Under the pieces are notes generated by a model, which was given only the letters and a program-made list of their open reading frames with translations, was not told the origin of the DNA and searched no databases. The position numbers and the translations under genes were made by a program. 64,000 nt of DNA from NCBI GenBank assembly GCA_014695295.1, contig JACJNY010000068.1:81737-145736 (forward strand), given 5' to 3'. The first letter of the stretch is position 1, and the number at the start of each line of letters is the position of its first letter. This document shows positions 16,411-27,696 of the stretch, one piece after another. This stretch comes from Microcoleus sp. FACHB-61 (GTDB taxonomy: Bacteria; Cyanobacteriota; Cyanobacteriia; Cyanobacteriales; Microcoleaceae).

Positions 16411-18072
16411 CTACTTATTCCCTTGAATAAAAGTTTGCAAGACAGCATTAGTTTCCGGGGTAAATTCTGTTACTAACCTCACCGGGATAGCGTTCGTCGA
16501 AGCAAATTGCGCGTATTCTGGCGTTAGAAAGACTGCATATTTGTCAGCTTCAGCAGTGAGTTGAGCGGCGGTGGCCAAACTTACAGCTTTAATATAATTG
16601 CGTATGCTAGCAGCTTGGTCGCCGACAACTTCATCGCCGGTAATTACTGTGTTCGGTCTGCGAACTTGGTCTAAAGTTGTACTCGGATCTTTGACGCTTA
16701 AGTGGGTTCCTCCTACAAAACCGACTAGCCATTTGGGAGATGGAATTTTTGGGAATCCGGCAATTTGTTCGGCTAAGGCGGGAGTTGTTTTGTCGGCAGA
16801 GGATGCTACTATTAATGTGGGAATTTGAATTGCACTTAAACCAGTTTCTCCAAATAATAATGATGCGATCGGATTCATGGCGATCGCCCTTTTAATCCTC
16901 GCATCCCGCAATTGATACCGTTCTGCGGGCAATGCGGCCGCCGCGCACTGAATGCCTTCGCCCAAGCTGAACCCAATCAAATCCCCCTGACACCTGTGTT
17001 TGAGTCGGCTCAGTTGCAGTTCGGCGCCGGCTAAGGACAAGGCTGTGGCACCACCAAAGGAATAGCCAATTACTATCGATCGGTCGATCGCGATTTTCCC
17101 CTGCAAATTATCATCAGTTTGGTTTAATTTTGCCAGTTCGTCCAGCACAAAACTGATGTCTTTGGGACGCTCTAAAAACTCTTGAGGAGCTAGCAAGGGA
17201 GACTTACCCGCGATCGCAGCATTGGTGTTCGTTTCATTGCTTCCGGGATGTTCTAAAGCAGCTACCACATAGCCGTAAGACGCCAAATGCTCGGCTAAAT
17301 ATCGCAAATCCGTGCGCACAGAACCCAAACCGTGAGAAAAGACGATCGTCGGTTTGTCGGCTGTTGCAGCTCTCGACCAGTACACATCAACCGGAATACA
17401 CCGATTGCGGGCGCTATCGTTTAAATCTAGCGCCTGTACCCGCACGGAATAAGGGCCCGGCTGGCTCGGGTCGAAAGGCAGGTTCAGGGCAGGTTTAACC
17501 GCTGCTAACTGAGGTGCGATCGCCGCCATAAACCGCTGAGTTTGCCAAAAACTTACGTTCAAATTTCCCAAAACTGCGAAAGCTCGATCGAGATCCACCA
17601 CTAGCGGCGAGTTCGGATAAGATTCAATGAAACTCAATACCGATAAGCCTTCCGGCGCGTTCGCTCCCAGCACCAGAGCCGCTCGCAGCGCTTCCACACC
17701 GCCACCGTCGCGCCTGGGTATGACTGTAGTCAAATCCGTCAGGATTGCAGTGCCGATGCCCGTATTTAGCAAGTTGCTCAGGCCGACTACATTTAGGGGA
17801 ATTTTTGCTTGCAGCGCTCGAAAGATTTTACTCCGCTGTTCGGAGGACAGGAGATTGGCGTAAGCTTGCAGTTTTTCGGGGACTTTTCCTGTTTCTGCGA
17901 GTTGGCGCAAATCTGCAACCGATATTGACAATTTTAAAATTCCTTTGCGGACAACAACAACCGTTTCTGCCGCTTTTACAGGGGATGTCACGCCGCTGAA
18001 AGTGTCCATCGCGATCGAACCCAAAACACTCGCCACCGACGAAAACCATCTGAAAGCTGGTCTGATGCTCAT
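16411..18072 (-). CDS. DUF1400 alpha/beta hydrolase
   Basis: 553 residues. The N-terminus has a hydrophobic signal-like stretch ending at about residue 35 (SPVKAAE). The DUF1400 region follows (about 38-170; RKGILKLSISVADLRQLAETG), then a platelet-activating-factor-acetylhydrolase-like alpha/beta hydrolase: oxyanion region IVFSHGLGS, nucleophile elbow GYSFGG, an acid in IVASSADKTTPA and a histidine in FVGGTHLSV. The triad is therefore complete. Cyanobacteria often carry several such secreted esterase or lipase-like proteins. The substrate is unknown. It is followed by three copies of a GACTAATG-like short repeat (about 16380-16409). Confidence 0.85.
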   Translation of the reverse strand: MSIRPAFRWFSSVASVLGSIAMDTFSGVTSPVKAAETVVVVRKGILKLSISVADLRQLAETGKVPEKLQAYANLLSSEQRSKIFRALQAKIPLNVVGLSNLLNTGIGTAILTDLTTVIPRRDGGGVEALRAALVLGANAPEGLSVLSFIESYPNSPLVVDLDRAFAVLGNLNVSFWQTQRFMAAIAPQLAAVKPALNLPFDPSQPGPYSVRVQALDLNDSARNRCIPVDVYWSRAATADKPTIVFSHGLGSVRTDLRYLAEHLASYGYVVAALEHPGSNETNTNAAIAGKSPLLAPQEFLERPKDISFVLDELAKLNQTDDNLQGKIAIDRSIVIGYSFGGATALSLAGAELQLSRLKHRCQGDLIGFSLGEGIQCAAAALPAERYQLRDARIKRAIAMNPIASLLFGETGLSAIQIPTLIVASSADKTTPALAEQIAGFPKIPSPKWLVGFVGGTHLSVKDPSTTLDQVRRPNTVITGDEVVGDQAASIRNYIKAVSLATAAQLTAEADKYAVFLTPEYAQFASTNAIPVRLVTEFTPETNAVLQTFIQGNK

Positions 18073-18345
18073 TTTTACCTTATTGAACTAGAAGAGATAT
18101 ATCACCATATTCTCAAAATTCTCCCCGATGCCGAGAAATTGTCTAGCTTGAGGCGCGATCGTCAAGGCCTATGGGCATATTTACTTGCCGATCGCCCGTT
18201 CCGCACCTAATTGCACTTCTCTTGTGGGTGCTAATGATGATGAGGAGTTGAATGATTTTATAATCACCAGCCCGAAAAATACAAACTTCGGGAGTGAAAA
18301 GAGCGATCGGCTCTTAACTGTCAGGTTTTCTTTGTTGGGTAAATC

Positions 18346-18470
18346 TGAGATATTGCACCATTCTCAATAATCCTTTCAGATCCGACTAGGAGCAACGGCC
18401 CACAAGAAAATTTATCTATTGTGGAACAGGCCGTCGGGTCTTTTAAGCAAGAATGGTGCAAGATGTGAGG
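18346..18470. mobile_element. MITE-like inverted repeat, family A copy 2
   Basis: TGAGATATTGCACCATTCT at the left and AGAATGGTGCAAGATGTGA at the right. The interior has a CCCACAAGAAA...TTGTGGAACAGGCCG segment shared with copy 3 but absent from copy 1. It sits in the gene-free stretch 18073-19314. Confidence 0.8.
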
Positions 18471-18874
18471 TGCATCCTGTTCTTTTGGAACTTCACAAGT
18501 ACCCACATTAAATTATCTTCATACTTTCGGTCTAAAAAGTGAGGAGAATTATGGCACTCAACCTTAATAAATATTGAAATCCAATGCCTAGCTTGCTTCA
18601 TTTATCAGGGTCATTGATGGTAAAACCAATTAAATATAACGTAAAAGTTAGCTGAAGTTTTGTCCTTAATACTATACCGTTACCTGACTAAAAACATTAT
18701 TAGTTCATCCCTGTATACATACCTTTTACGTCTTACAGATTTATCTTATTTTGTCCTAATACACTTAATTTATAATAATTCAATTTTCCTTAATCTCTTA
18801 ATTTAAATCTCATTACTTACTCCCAATTATTTAATCTAAAATCTAAAATGGTATAAGCTCCTGTCTGTTTCAAC

Positions 18875-18992
18875 TGAGATGTTGCACTATTATCAATAAG
18901 GCTTTACGGGCTGGCTCTCCTGCCCACCCCACAAGAAATTCATTGTGGAACAGGCCGGAAAGCCTGTTAAGCGAGAAAGCTGCAAAATGTGA
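18875..18992. mobile_element. MITE-like inverted repeat, family A copy 3 (decayed)
   Basis: TGAGATGTTGCACTATTATC at the left, AGAAAGCTGCAAAATGTGA at the right, and the same inner CCCACAAGAAATTCATTGTGG hairpin as copy 2 (18 of these bases pair or match). The arms have several mismatches, so it is older than the other copies. Confidence 0.7.
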
Positions 18993-19124
18993 CTTTAAAC
19001 GCTTGTGGGCTGGGAATCCTACTCACCTATACAGTTAAAATTAAACTTCGAGAACTTATTAGGTAGAATTGCCAAGTAAAGAAAGATAGCCATTTACTTA
19101 ATGTACTAAGCCAAATTGCGGTAA

Positions 19125-19259
19125 GGGAAAGGTATCGAATTGGTGTTATCGATTAGCTATCAAATTGTTGGCGAACAACACAGTGGGGTGAGCGAGTGTA
19201 TTTCTGAACCGGGAAGAGGTGCGGAATTTGTCCTCGCAATTCCGTTGAATTACGATTAA
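19125..19259 (+). pseudogene. Histidine kinase C-terminal fossil
   Basis: Reading in frame to the TAA at 19257-19259 gives GKGIELVLSISYQIV, then GEQHSGVSECISEPGRGAEF and VLAIPL. That matches the end of a HATPase_c domain (canonical GxGTGLGLSI...HGG...S.PGxGaEF...IP). The G-box glycines are mutated and an in-frame stop (19122-19124) lies directly upstream. No other part of a kinase is recognisable in the preceding AT-rich kilobase, so this is a gene relic. Confidence 0.7.
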
Positions 19260-19314
19260 ATTTTAACCGCAGATGAATGCAGATTCATAACATCCTCTGC
19301 GGTTAAAATATTCC

Positions 19315-21318
19315 TCAAGATACAGGAAAATAAACAACAAGCATCGAAATATCTGGGTGAACCCGGGCGATAGCTTCCGGTTCTTTGAGAGTTCCCGTTT
19401 TTTCCCACAATTTCTGTTGCTGAGAAAGTGTTGTTAAAATCAGCAAATCATGTTCTAACAACTGCTGCGAAACTAGCTTGGTAAAATTTCCCCGCACCCG
19501 ATTTACTGGTATCTCAGAAAGAAATTCCACCTCGGGCGCACTTTTCTTGCTTTTTTCCCGTTGTGTCGTCACCAACACCACTTGCAAAGTCGCCTTGAGT
19601 TCCTCTGCCAAACTCTTAGCAATATCCACGGTTTCCGGAAATCCCAACCGAGTCAACTCGCTGTCAGTTATCGCCAAAATAACTCTGGCTGTATTCTGGA
19701 TGGGATCGGGAAATCGAGCAATCAGTACGGGTACGGGCGATCGCTTTACCACATTGTCAATGATGGTGCCAAAAAAATTGTCGCGAGTCGTGGAAAATCC
19801 CTTCCAACCACAAACTATTAAACTAGCCTCGCGTTCGGTTGCACTCCGCAGAATTCCGCGATCGATCGCATCATCTATCCTCGCGATCGGTTCAACCGCA
19901 CAAGCAGCAGCATGGGCCACAGTTTCCGCAGCCGTCAGAAGTTGAGTTTGCTGCATTTTATCTGCGGGCGAAATTGCTTCCCCGCGATCGGACAAAATAT
20001 GCAGCGGCAGCAAAGTTCCCTGATATCTTTTTGCTAATATCAAAGCCAAACGCAGCAAATTATCTTCCGTATTCGGATTAGCAACAGGCACTAAAACTCG
20101 CTCTCCCCATGAATGCTTTCCCGGACTAGCCGCCGGCAAACTCGACCCCGGCTGCTGCATTTGTTGACCCCACCGAGATACAATCCAAGGAGAAGCGACA
20201 CAAGTTACTAAAATCATGGCAATGATGCCGTTCACCGTTACGCGATCGACCAATTTAATCTCAAAAGCAACCGTAATCGCAGCCAAAGTAGAAGCAGCTT
20301 GAGCAACAGAAAGACCGAACATTACCATAATGCTGGGGAACTCAAAACGAAATAATTTCCCCGGTAGCCAAGCTGCCAAAAACTTGCTCACCACCTCTGC
20401 TAAAATCATCACCGCCGCCACCAACAAAGACTGCGGCTGCTTCACCAAAATTAGCGGGTCAATTAACATCCCCACAGAAATCAGAAAAAACGGCACAAAC
20501 AGCGTGTTGCCAATAAACTCAATCCGATTCATCAGCGGACTCATTTTGGGAATAATTTGAGTAATGGCAATTCCCGATAGAAACGCACCAATAATTGCCT
20601 CTATCTCAATTAATTCTGCTGCGTAAGAAACTAAAAATAGGGTAGCCAATACAAATATAAACTCGGCATTTTCGTCGTGTCCGAATTTCTTAAAAAACCA
20701 GCGACCGATTTTGGGAACTCCCCACAAAGTACCAAAAGTGTAGATAGCAAGGGAGGGAATGAGAACCAGCCAAAAATCGAGAGTGAGATTTCCTTTGTAA
20801 GCTTTGACAACAATTGCCAGCACCAACAGTCCCAACACATTCGTAATTAAAGTCCCCCCCAAAGTCGCAGTAATAGTCTGAGTTCGCATCAATCCCAATT
20901 TGGTGAGAATTGGCAGCGCTAAAAGCGTGTGCGTAGCGAAACAAGAAGCAATTAAAATTGAAGCCAGCCAGCTATATCCCAACAGCAGCATCGCTCCTGT
21001 CCCCAATATCATCGGCAACGAAAAAGTAGCCAGTCCAAATATGACAGCTTTGTCCGCATTGAGTTTGAGGTCGTCGAGGCTAGTTTCCAGTCCCGCTAGG
21101 AACATCAAAAACAGCAATCCTACAGTACCTAACAAAACAATAGTAGCGTCGCGTTGCAGCAAATTGAGACCGTTTGGTCCGACAATTACGCCAGCAATAA
21201 TTAAACCCACTATTCCCGGCAGTCGCAAGCGCTCAAATAACAGCGGCGCGAGTAGCATGATTGCTAAAAGAAGCAGAAAAACGGGAACGGGAGCGGTAAT
21301 CGGCCCGGAAGCTAACAT
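19315..21318 (-). CDS. CPA2-type cation/proton antiporter with C-terminal UspA domains
   Basis: 667 residues. About 12 membrane helices in residues 1-385 (for example LLLLAIMLLAPLLFERLRLPGIVGLIIAGVIVGP cut at its start, and the FLMFLAGLETSLDDLK motif of KefB/NapA-like exchangers). Two universal-stress-protein-like cytoplasmic domains follow, about 405-535 (ERVLVPVANPNTEDNLLRLAL...SPVPVLIARF) and 545-667. It probably exchanges Na+ or K+ for H+ and helps pH or salt homeostasis. Which cation cannot be told. No K+ channel regulatory TrkA_N domain is present. Confidence 0.88.
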   Translation of the reverse strand: MLASGPITAPVPVFLLLLAIMLLAPLLFERLRLPGIVGLIIAGVIVGPNGLNLLQRDATIVLLGTVGLLFLMFLAGLETSLDDLKLNADKAVIFGLATFSLPMILGTGAMLLLGYSWLASILIASCFATHTLLALPILTKLGLMRTQTITATLGGTLITNVLGLLVLAIVVKAYKGNLTLDFWLVLIPSLAIYTFGTLWGVPKIGRWFFKKFGHDENAEFIFVLATLFLVSYAAELIEIEAIIGAFLSGIAITQIIPKMSPLMNRIEFIGNTLFVPFFLISVGMLIDPLILVKQPQSLLVAAVMILAEVVSKFLAAWLPGKLFRFEFPSIMVMFGLSVAQAASTLAAITVAFEIKLVDRVTVNGIIAMILVTCVASPWIVSRWGQQMQQPGSSLPAASPGKHSWGERVLVPVANPNTEDNLLRLALILAKRYQGTLLPLHILSDRGEAISPADKMQQTQLLTAAETVAHAAACAVEPIARIDDAIDRGILRSATEREASLIVCGWKGFSTTRDNFFGTIIDNVVKRSPVPVLIARFPDPIQNTARVILAITDSELTRLGFPETVDIAKSLAEELKATLQVVLVTTQREKSKKSAPEVEFLSEIPVNRVRGNFTKLVSQQLLEHDLLILTTLSQQQKLWEKTGTLKEPEAIARVHPDISMLVVYFPVS

Positions 21319-21449
21319 AAATTTTTCACCCTAAATATTGGCAGCGAACTGCTACCATATTTAAAATCAAACAATCAAAATATATATCAATCTAAAGAGG
21401 TATTATCAAAACTTTACAGGGTAATTCTTAATAAGTAGGACTGGGCGGG

Positions 21450-21516
21450 AGAAACCCGGTTTCTTGGTAAAACATGGGTTTGATGACGAAAAATTTATGA
21501 AAAAAACCGGGTTTCT
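21450..21516. repeat. Paired AGAAACC-GGTTTCT palindromes
   Basis: AGAAACCCGGTTTCT at 21450-21464 and AAACCGGGTTTCT at 21504-21516, in the spacer between antiporter and amidase. The same palindrome occurs at 15814-15830. Confidence 0.7.
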
Positions 21517-21592
21517 AGTTCCCCGCGTACAAGTCCTGATTGGGAATAATACCCAGAAAAAAGGGAAACGTGCTTTTATCTCTTGCTCTTCT

Positions 21593-22990
21593 CTATTTAA
21601 AATCTAAAACCGGGAAAGGTTTCGCCGCTTCCATCTGCGCCGCTAAAGCAATTAAAGTTGCTTCCGCCGCCGGCCGCCCGATAATTTGAATTCCCACGGG
21701 CAAACCGTTGTTATCTAAAATGGCAGGAAGTGCGATCGCAGGCAAACCGCTAGCATTAAACGGCGGACAAGGAGCAATCCAATTAACAATCCGCTGCAAA
21801 GTTTCTTCACAACTTAAATCCGCCCACTCCCCAACCCGGATTGGCGAGTGCATATAAGTCGGCAAAACTAATACATCAAATTTTTCAAAGAATCCCACAA
21901 TCCGCCGTGAAATAACCTGCATTTGATTTACCGCCCGCAAATATTCCCCAGCCGAAATAGTTCTTTCTAACAGCCAGCGATTCATCGGTTCCAAAGCAGG
22001 GCCTGGAATGCCGCTTGCAGCCGCCCCTGACTGCCAAATTGCGGTAAACGGTTCGATTAAACCCGTAAAATCCGGGCATCCAGGTTCGACATCGTGACCC
22101 AAATCAGTCAATAATTTTACGGTATCGAGTACCGCTTGTTGGCAGATAGCCGCAGCCTCGCCCACCGGGGGAATATCAGTAGAAAAAGCGATTCGCAGTT
22201 TGCCCAACTTTTGACGGGAAGCCTCTAGAAACGTCGGATTTGGGTCTGGGAGCCAGTACGGATCGCCTGTTGTGTAGCCTGACATCACGTCCAAAAGTGC
22301 GGCGGCGTCAGCTACAGTGCGCGCCAGTGGGCCGTTTGCAGAAATGCCGCTGAGGTAATCTCCGACAGGTGCCCAGGAAACTCGCCCCCGCGAGGGTTTA
22401 ATGCCCACTAAACCGCAGCAGGAAGCCGGGCCTCGAATCGAACCGCCGCCGTCTGAACCTTGGGCGATCGCGCACAAACCCGCTGCTACAGCGGCCGCCG
22501 ATCCCCCGCTGGAACCTCCGGGCGTATAGTCTAAATTCCAGGGATTGCGCGCGGGTGGGAAACCTTCTGGTTCGGTGTAAGGTAATGAGCCAATTTGAGA
22601 GGTTGCTGTTTTCCCCAGAATGTTAAATCCCGCTGCTTTGATCCGCCATACTACTGACTCGTCGTAGGCAGAGATGTTACCCAGCAAAGCCTGAGTGCCG
22701 TAGGTACAGGGAACGCCGGTAACGGGTGTCAAGTCTTTAATGGCGATCGGCACTCCGAAAAAAGGTGGCAATTCCTGTGACTTGTTTAACCCAGCTAGTC
22801 GTTCGGTTTGAGATTTAGCCAGGGCGATCGCCCGCTCGGCCGTTACAGTAAAATAACTGCCCAGCTCAGGGTTTAATCGATCGATCCGTTCCAAGTACAG
22901 ATTGACAATTTCTAAAGGCGACACTTCCAGGGCGCGAATCGACTCCGCCAACTCCAGAGCTGGAGTAAAAGCCCGATCGACAGAATTCAT
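21593..22990 (-). CDS. Amidase (amidase-signature family)
   Basis: 465 residues. The Ser-cisSer-Lys triad is visible: K85 in PIAIKDL, S160 in the [14 protein letters not shown] signature, and nucleophile S184 in [13 protein letters not shown]. It hydrolyses a carboxylic amide. The family includes GatA, but cyanobacterial GatA is usually closer to 485 residues with a different C-terminus, and there is no gatB or gatC nearby, so a general amidase is more likely. Single leftward gene downstream of the antiporter's upstream region. Confidence 0.9.
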   Translation of the reverse strand: MNSVDRAFTPALELAESIRALEVSPLEIVNLYLERIDRLNPELGSYFTVTAERAIALAKSQTERLAGLNKSQELPPFFGVPIAIKDLTPVTGVPCTYGTQALLGNISAYDESVVWRIKAAGFNILGKTATSQIGSLPYTEPEGFPPARNPWNLDYTPGGSSGGSAAAVAAGLCAIAQGSDGGGSIRGPASCCGLVGIKPSRGRVSWAPVGDYLSGISANGPLARTVADAAALLDVMSGYTTGDPYWLPDPNPTFLEASRQKLGKLRIAFSTDIPPVGEAAAICQQAVLDTVKLLTDLGHDVEPGCPDFTGLIEPFTAIWQSGAAASGIPGPALEPMNRWLLERTISAGEYLRAVNQMQVISRRIVGFFEKFDVLVLPTYMHSPIRVGEWADLSCEETLQRIVNWIAPCPPFNASGLPAIALPAILDNNGLPVGIQIIGRPAAEATLIALAAQMEAAKPFPVLDFK

Positions 22991-23295
22991 CGGTTTAAGT
23001 CCTTAATAGTGGGCTAAAGTATCAATTTATACTGCTTGGTCGCGGTAAACTCTTTTCATTAAAAAAATTCTCCAAAAATGTGGAAAATCCATATTCGCGC
23101 GTAGAGCCAGAGCGATCGCATCCTCCGATTGGCATAATATTTCCTTAGTAGTGCAGCATTATGACCCCCTCTTAGGATAGACTTAGTACAACAGTTAAGC
23201 TTTTGTGCAAGACCCGCACAATGGCGATCGGCATTGTCCAACTTCCACAAATCATCTGTTCGAGTCAGCCTTCTCACCAACTTAAGGTAGCGCAT

Positions 23296-24564
23296 ATGAC
23301 ACAACAGCATCCGCCAGCTCCCCGCCCGCCCGTACCCGGAGCTCCCCCACTGCCAGGAATACCCCGCCCTCCAGCTCCAGGGATGCCCCCCAGAGCAGCA
23401 GGAATGCCGCCAGCACCGCCGCCAGCACCAGCACCAGCACCGCCGCCCGCACCAGCGCCCCAATCCTTCGCCACACCTAAAGGCCCGATCTCCAGCAGCG
23501 GCGGAGTTCCGAGTTTGAAAGAGCTAGTCATACGAGCCAAAGAAGAAGGAGTATCCGACCTTCACCTCGGAGTAAACGAAGTTCCCCGCTTCCGCACTCG
23601 GGGCGAGATTGCCGACATCGGCTATCCACCGACGGATTTAGATACGTTTTTTGGCTGGCTGCGGGAGTGCATGAGCGATGAAGAAATTGAAATTTTCCAA
23701 AAAACCCTAGACTTTGACGGCGCTTTCGACTTCGGGTTCGTCCGCATTCGGATCAGTTGCATGGACTCCTTGGCCGGCCCGGCGATGGTGCTGCGGCTAA
23801 TTCCTGCCAAAATAATGACACTGGAGGAATTGAAACTGCCGGAGGTCTTTAGAAAAATATGTGGCTACCACAAAGGGCTGATTTTGGTGACAGGCCCGAC
23901 AGGTTCGGGTAAGTCTACCACCTTGGCCGCGATGATCGACTACATCAATAAGAATAAAGCCTACAACATCATCACGATCGAAGACCCGGTAGAATTCGTA
24001 CACGAAAGCAAAAAATCCTTGATCAAGCACCGGGAAGTCGGCAGGCACACCCTCAAGTTTATGAGCGCTCTCAAAGGCGCTCTGCGACAAGACCCGGATA
24101 TGCTGCTAGTAGGAGAAATTCGGGACAGAGAGACGGTGGAAATCGCCCTCAAAGCCTCTCAAACCGGTCACTTAGTTGCAGGAACCCTGCACACCAACAG
24201 TGCGGTTAAGACTCTGAACCGGATTCTGGATATGTTCGGGGCGGAAGAACAGGATGCCATACGGGTTTCAATTTCCGAATCCCTAGTGGCGATTATTGCT
24301 CAACTGCTGTGCAAAACCACAGACGGAAAGCGGGCTGCTTTCCACGACGTTATGATCAATACCGACGTGGTTAAGGAATACATTCTGAAGGGCCAGAATG
24401 AGGAAATTAATCAAATCATGATCAAAGATACTTATGAAGGCATGACGACGATGAATAAGTCGCTCTACGGCCTTTATCAAGAAGGTCGGATTACTGAAGA
24501 ACTTTGTGTAGAGAACTCGCCGTTCCCGAACGAAATGGCTCAGATGCTCCGAGGTCGAGTCTAA
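23296..24564 (+). CDS. pilT: PilT-family type IV pilus retraction ATPase
   Basis: 422 residues from the ATG at 23296 (MTQQHPPAPRPP). Residues 1-55 are an unusual Pro/Ala-rich tail; the PilT core follows, with the N-terminal PAS-like domain (LKELVIRAKEEGVSDLHLG), Walker A GPTGSGKST (about 201-209), the Asp box (ITIEDPVEF), Walker B (LLVGEIRD) and the His box (HLVAGTLHTN). It powers pilus retraction in twitching or phototactic motility. The gene is not beside pilB or pilC, unlike the usual pilB-pilT-pilC cluster, so it may be a second, regulatory PilT. An in-frame ATG at 23203 is less likely. Confidence 0.93.
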   Translation: MTQQHPPAPRPPVPGAPPLPGIPRPPAPGMPPRAAGMPPAPPPAPAPAPPPAPAPQSFATPKGPISSSGGVPSLKELVIRAKEEGVSDLHLGVNEVPRFRTRGEIADIGYPPTDLDTFFGWLRECMSDEEIEIFQKTLDFDGAFDFGFVRIRISCMDSLAGPAMVLRLIPAKIMTLEELKLPEVFRKICGYHKGLILVTGPTGSGKSTTLAAMIDYINKNKAYNIITIEDPVEFVHESKKSLIKHREVGRHTLKFMSALKGALRQDPDMLLVGEIRDRETVEIALKASQTGHLVAGTLHTNSAVKTLNRILDMFGAEEQDAIRVSISESLVAIIAQLLCKTTDGKRAAFHDVMINTDVVKEYILKGQNEEINQIMIKDTYEGMTTMNKSLYGLYQEGRITEELCVENSPFPNEMAQMLRGRV

Positions 24565-24579
24565 AGGTCGAGTGTTAAC

Positions 24580-24615
24580 AGTTAAAAGTTAACAGTTAAC
24601 TGTTAACTTTTAACT
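24580..24615. other. 36-bp perfect palindrome after pilT
   Basis: AGTTAAAAGTTAACAGTT followed by its exact reverse complement. It is built from GTTAAC/GTTAAAA units and lies between the pilT stop (24564) and the KaiB-domain gene (24633). It can form a very long hairpin but has no GC-rich stem; attenuator, operator or REP element are all possible. Confidence 0.7.
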
Positions 24616-24632
24616 TTTATTGGTGTAGTGAA

Positions 24633-25433
24633 TTGAAAGTCGATCGCCCGATTTTGCCGGAATTTTTCAAAGGCATTGCGCTGTTTACACCAGGGGGAGA
24701 CTTAATCTATTGCATAGACCCCCGCAAGCAAACTCGGTGGCACTTGCAGTTGTGCGTAGCTCTACAGGAGATCCTCGGTTTGTCGGAACCGCCGCATTTT
24801 CTGATACCTTGCTATACCGCAACCGTTGACTGCTGGCTCGATCCAGGCGATCGGCAGGTGCGGGTTGCTGCCGAGGCTTACCCCCCCGTGCTGCGACATC
24901 AAACGCTGCTGAATGCCATTTTTGGGACTGGCGACTTAGTGTGGCACCCCCGCAGCGAAGAAATGTGCGAACCGATGGCGATCGCTACTTATCAGCAACA
25001 ATTCCCCGAACTTTGGGAAAATCACGACTTAGTTGTACAGTATGCCAGCCCCGAAGATCGATCGGACTCGAGCAGTTCGATAGTACCTCCTTGGTCCTTG
25101 CCGCAATCGCAGCAGACTCCGCTTCCCAAAGCAACAGCACTTACCCCACCGCCACAAACTCAAGGGTACGTTTTGCGTCTGTTTGTTTCCGGCAGCAACC
25201 CCAGCACCGAACGCACCCTCGAAACTTTACACTTGTTCTTAGAGCAATGCCTCGATCGCCCCTACACTTTAAAAGTAATTGATGTTTTGAAACATCCCGA
25301 ACAAGCTGAGGCAGATCAGATTTCAGCAACTCCTACTTTGATTAAAATCTGGCCGAAACCCGTGCGACGAATTGTCGGCGAATTGAACGATGATGAAAAA
25401 ATAATGCGGCTGCTGAGCTATTCGGAATTTTAG
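24633..25433 (+). CDS. KaiB-domain protein with unknown N-terminal domain
   Basis: 266 residues. Residues 175-266 (YVLRLFVSGSNPSTERTLE...ISATPTLIKIWPKPVRRIVG) are a KaiB-like thioredoxin-fold domain, as in KaiB and the sensor end of SasA. Residues 1-140 (LPEFFKGIALFTPGGDLIYCIDPR...) are a separate domain I cannot name, joined by a Ser/Gln/Pro-rich linker. No ATG is available near the N-terminus and the best start is a TTG at 24633. It follows pilT in the same direction after 68 bases, so a shared transcript is possible. Whether it touches the circadian clock cannot be told. Confidence 0.8.
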   Translation: MKVDRPILPEFFKGIALFTPGGDLIYCIDPRKQTRWHLQLCVALQEILGLSEPPHFLIPCYTATVDCWLDPGDRQVRVAAEAYPPVLRHQTLLNAIFGTGDLVWHPRSEEMCEPMAIATYQQQFPELWENHDLVVQYASPEDRSDSSSSIVPPWSLPQSQQTPLPKATALTPPPQTQGYVLRLFVSGSNPSTERTLETLHLFLEQCLDRPYTLKVIDVLKHPEQAEADQISATPTLIKIWPKPVRRIVGELNDDEKIMRLLSYSEF

Positions 25434-25510
25434 ATTTGGCTGATGATTTTTACGATTATTTTATACTGGCGATCGCGGGTTTAGTAGCCCTAGAATTAAC
25501 AACATCTGGC

Positions 25511-25620
25511 AATTGGGTCTTGGACGCAAAAAGCGGTTTGACGCTCTACTTATAGCGGTCAGGTGCTATGCTGCCGTGCACCATAAATAAAGAGGTTCTG
25601 CGTCCAGGACCCAATTGCTG
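25511..25620. mobile_element. 110-bp MITE-like element
   Basis: 20-bp terminal inverted repeats GCAATTGGGTCTTGGACGCA (25511-25530) and complement (25601-25620) with one mismatch. No coding capacity and no clear target duplication. A partial related sequence is at about 15610-15625. Just downstream (25680-25704) is a separate GGTGC...GCACC hairpin. The spacer 25434-25772 has no gene. Confidence 0.7.
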
Positions 25621-25772
25621 CTGAGACACTGCACTCGCTGCGAATAATTAGGTTAACTTACTTTGGTTGAAAATTGCGGTAAGGTGCGCCGAAGAGCACC
25701 CTACGTTACCCCCATCAATCTGGCAATCAGGAGAATTGAGAACCGTACCTGAGGTGAAAAAAGTCGATCGAC

Positions 25773-27413
<1,641 letters not shown>

Positions 27414-27696
27414 GGCATCTCCTGGTGGGGCGTGAATGATTTTTTTACTTCTTTAATTTAGCGGGAAGTTTAGCTGCATGGGGAAAAAGCGGGTTAAACC
27501 TGGGCTTTTGGAGACAGCCAAGATGGCTGTGGCAAAAGAGGGGGGCGAGGGATGCGATCGGGCCTCACTGTCCTTGTTGCGTATAAATACTCAAAAAATC
27601 ACTATGCCAGCAATCTAAAACTCTTAAGTAAGATAATTGGAAAAATAATCTTACATAAGATATTGACATTTCTCGCTGACCAGCTTAAGCTACATC

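Noticed and set aside
18185..18370. 61-codon frame in the decayed spacer
   Set aside because: It runs into a MITE end, has no ribosome site and no similarity that I recognise.
23059..23463. Trp/Cys/Gly-rich minus-strand frame
   Set aside because: Antisense of the Pro/Ala-rich pilT start; low complexity alone explains the open frame.
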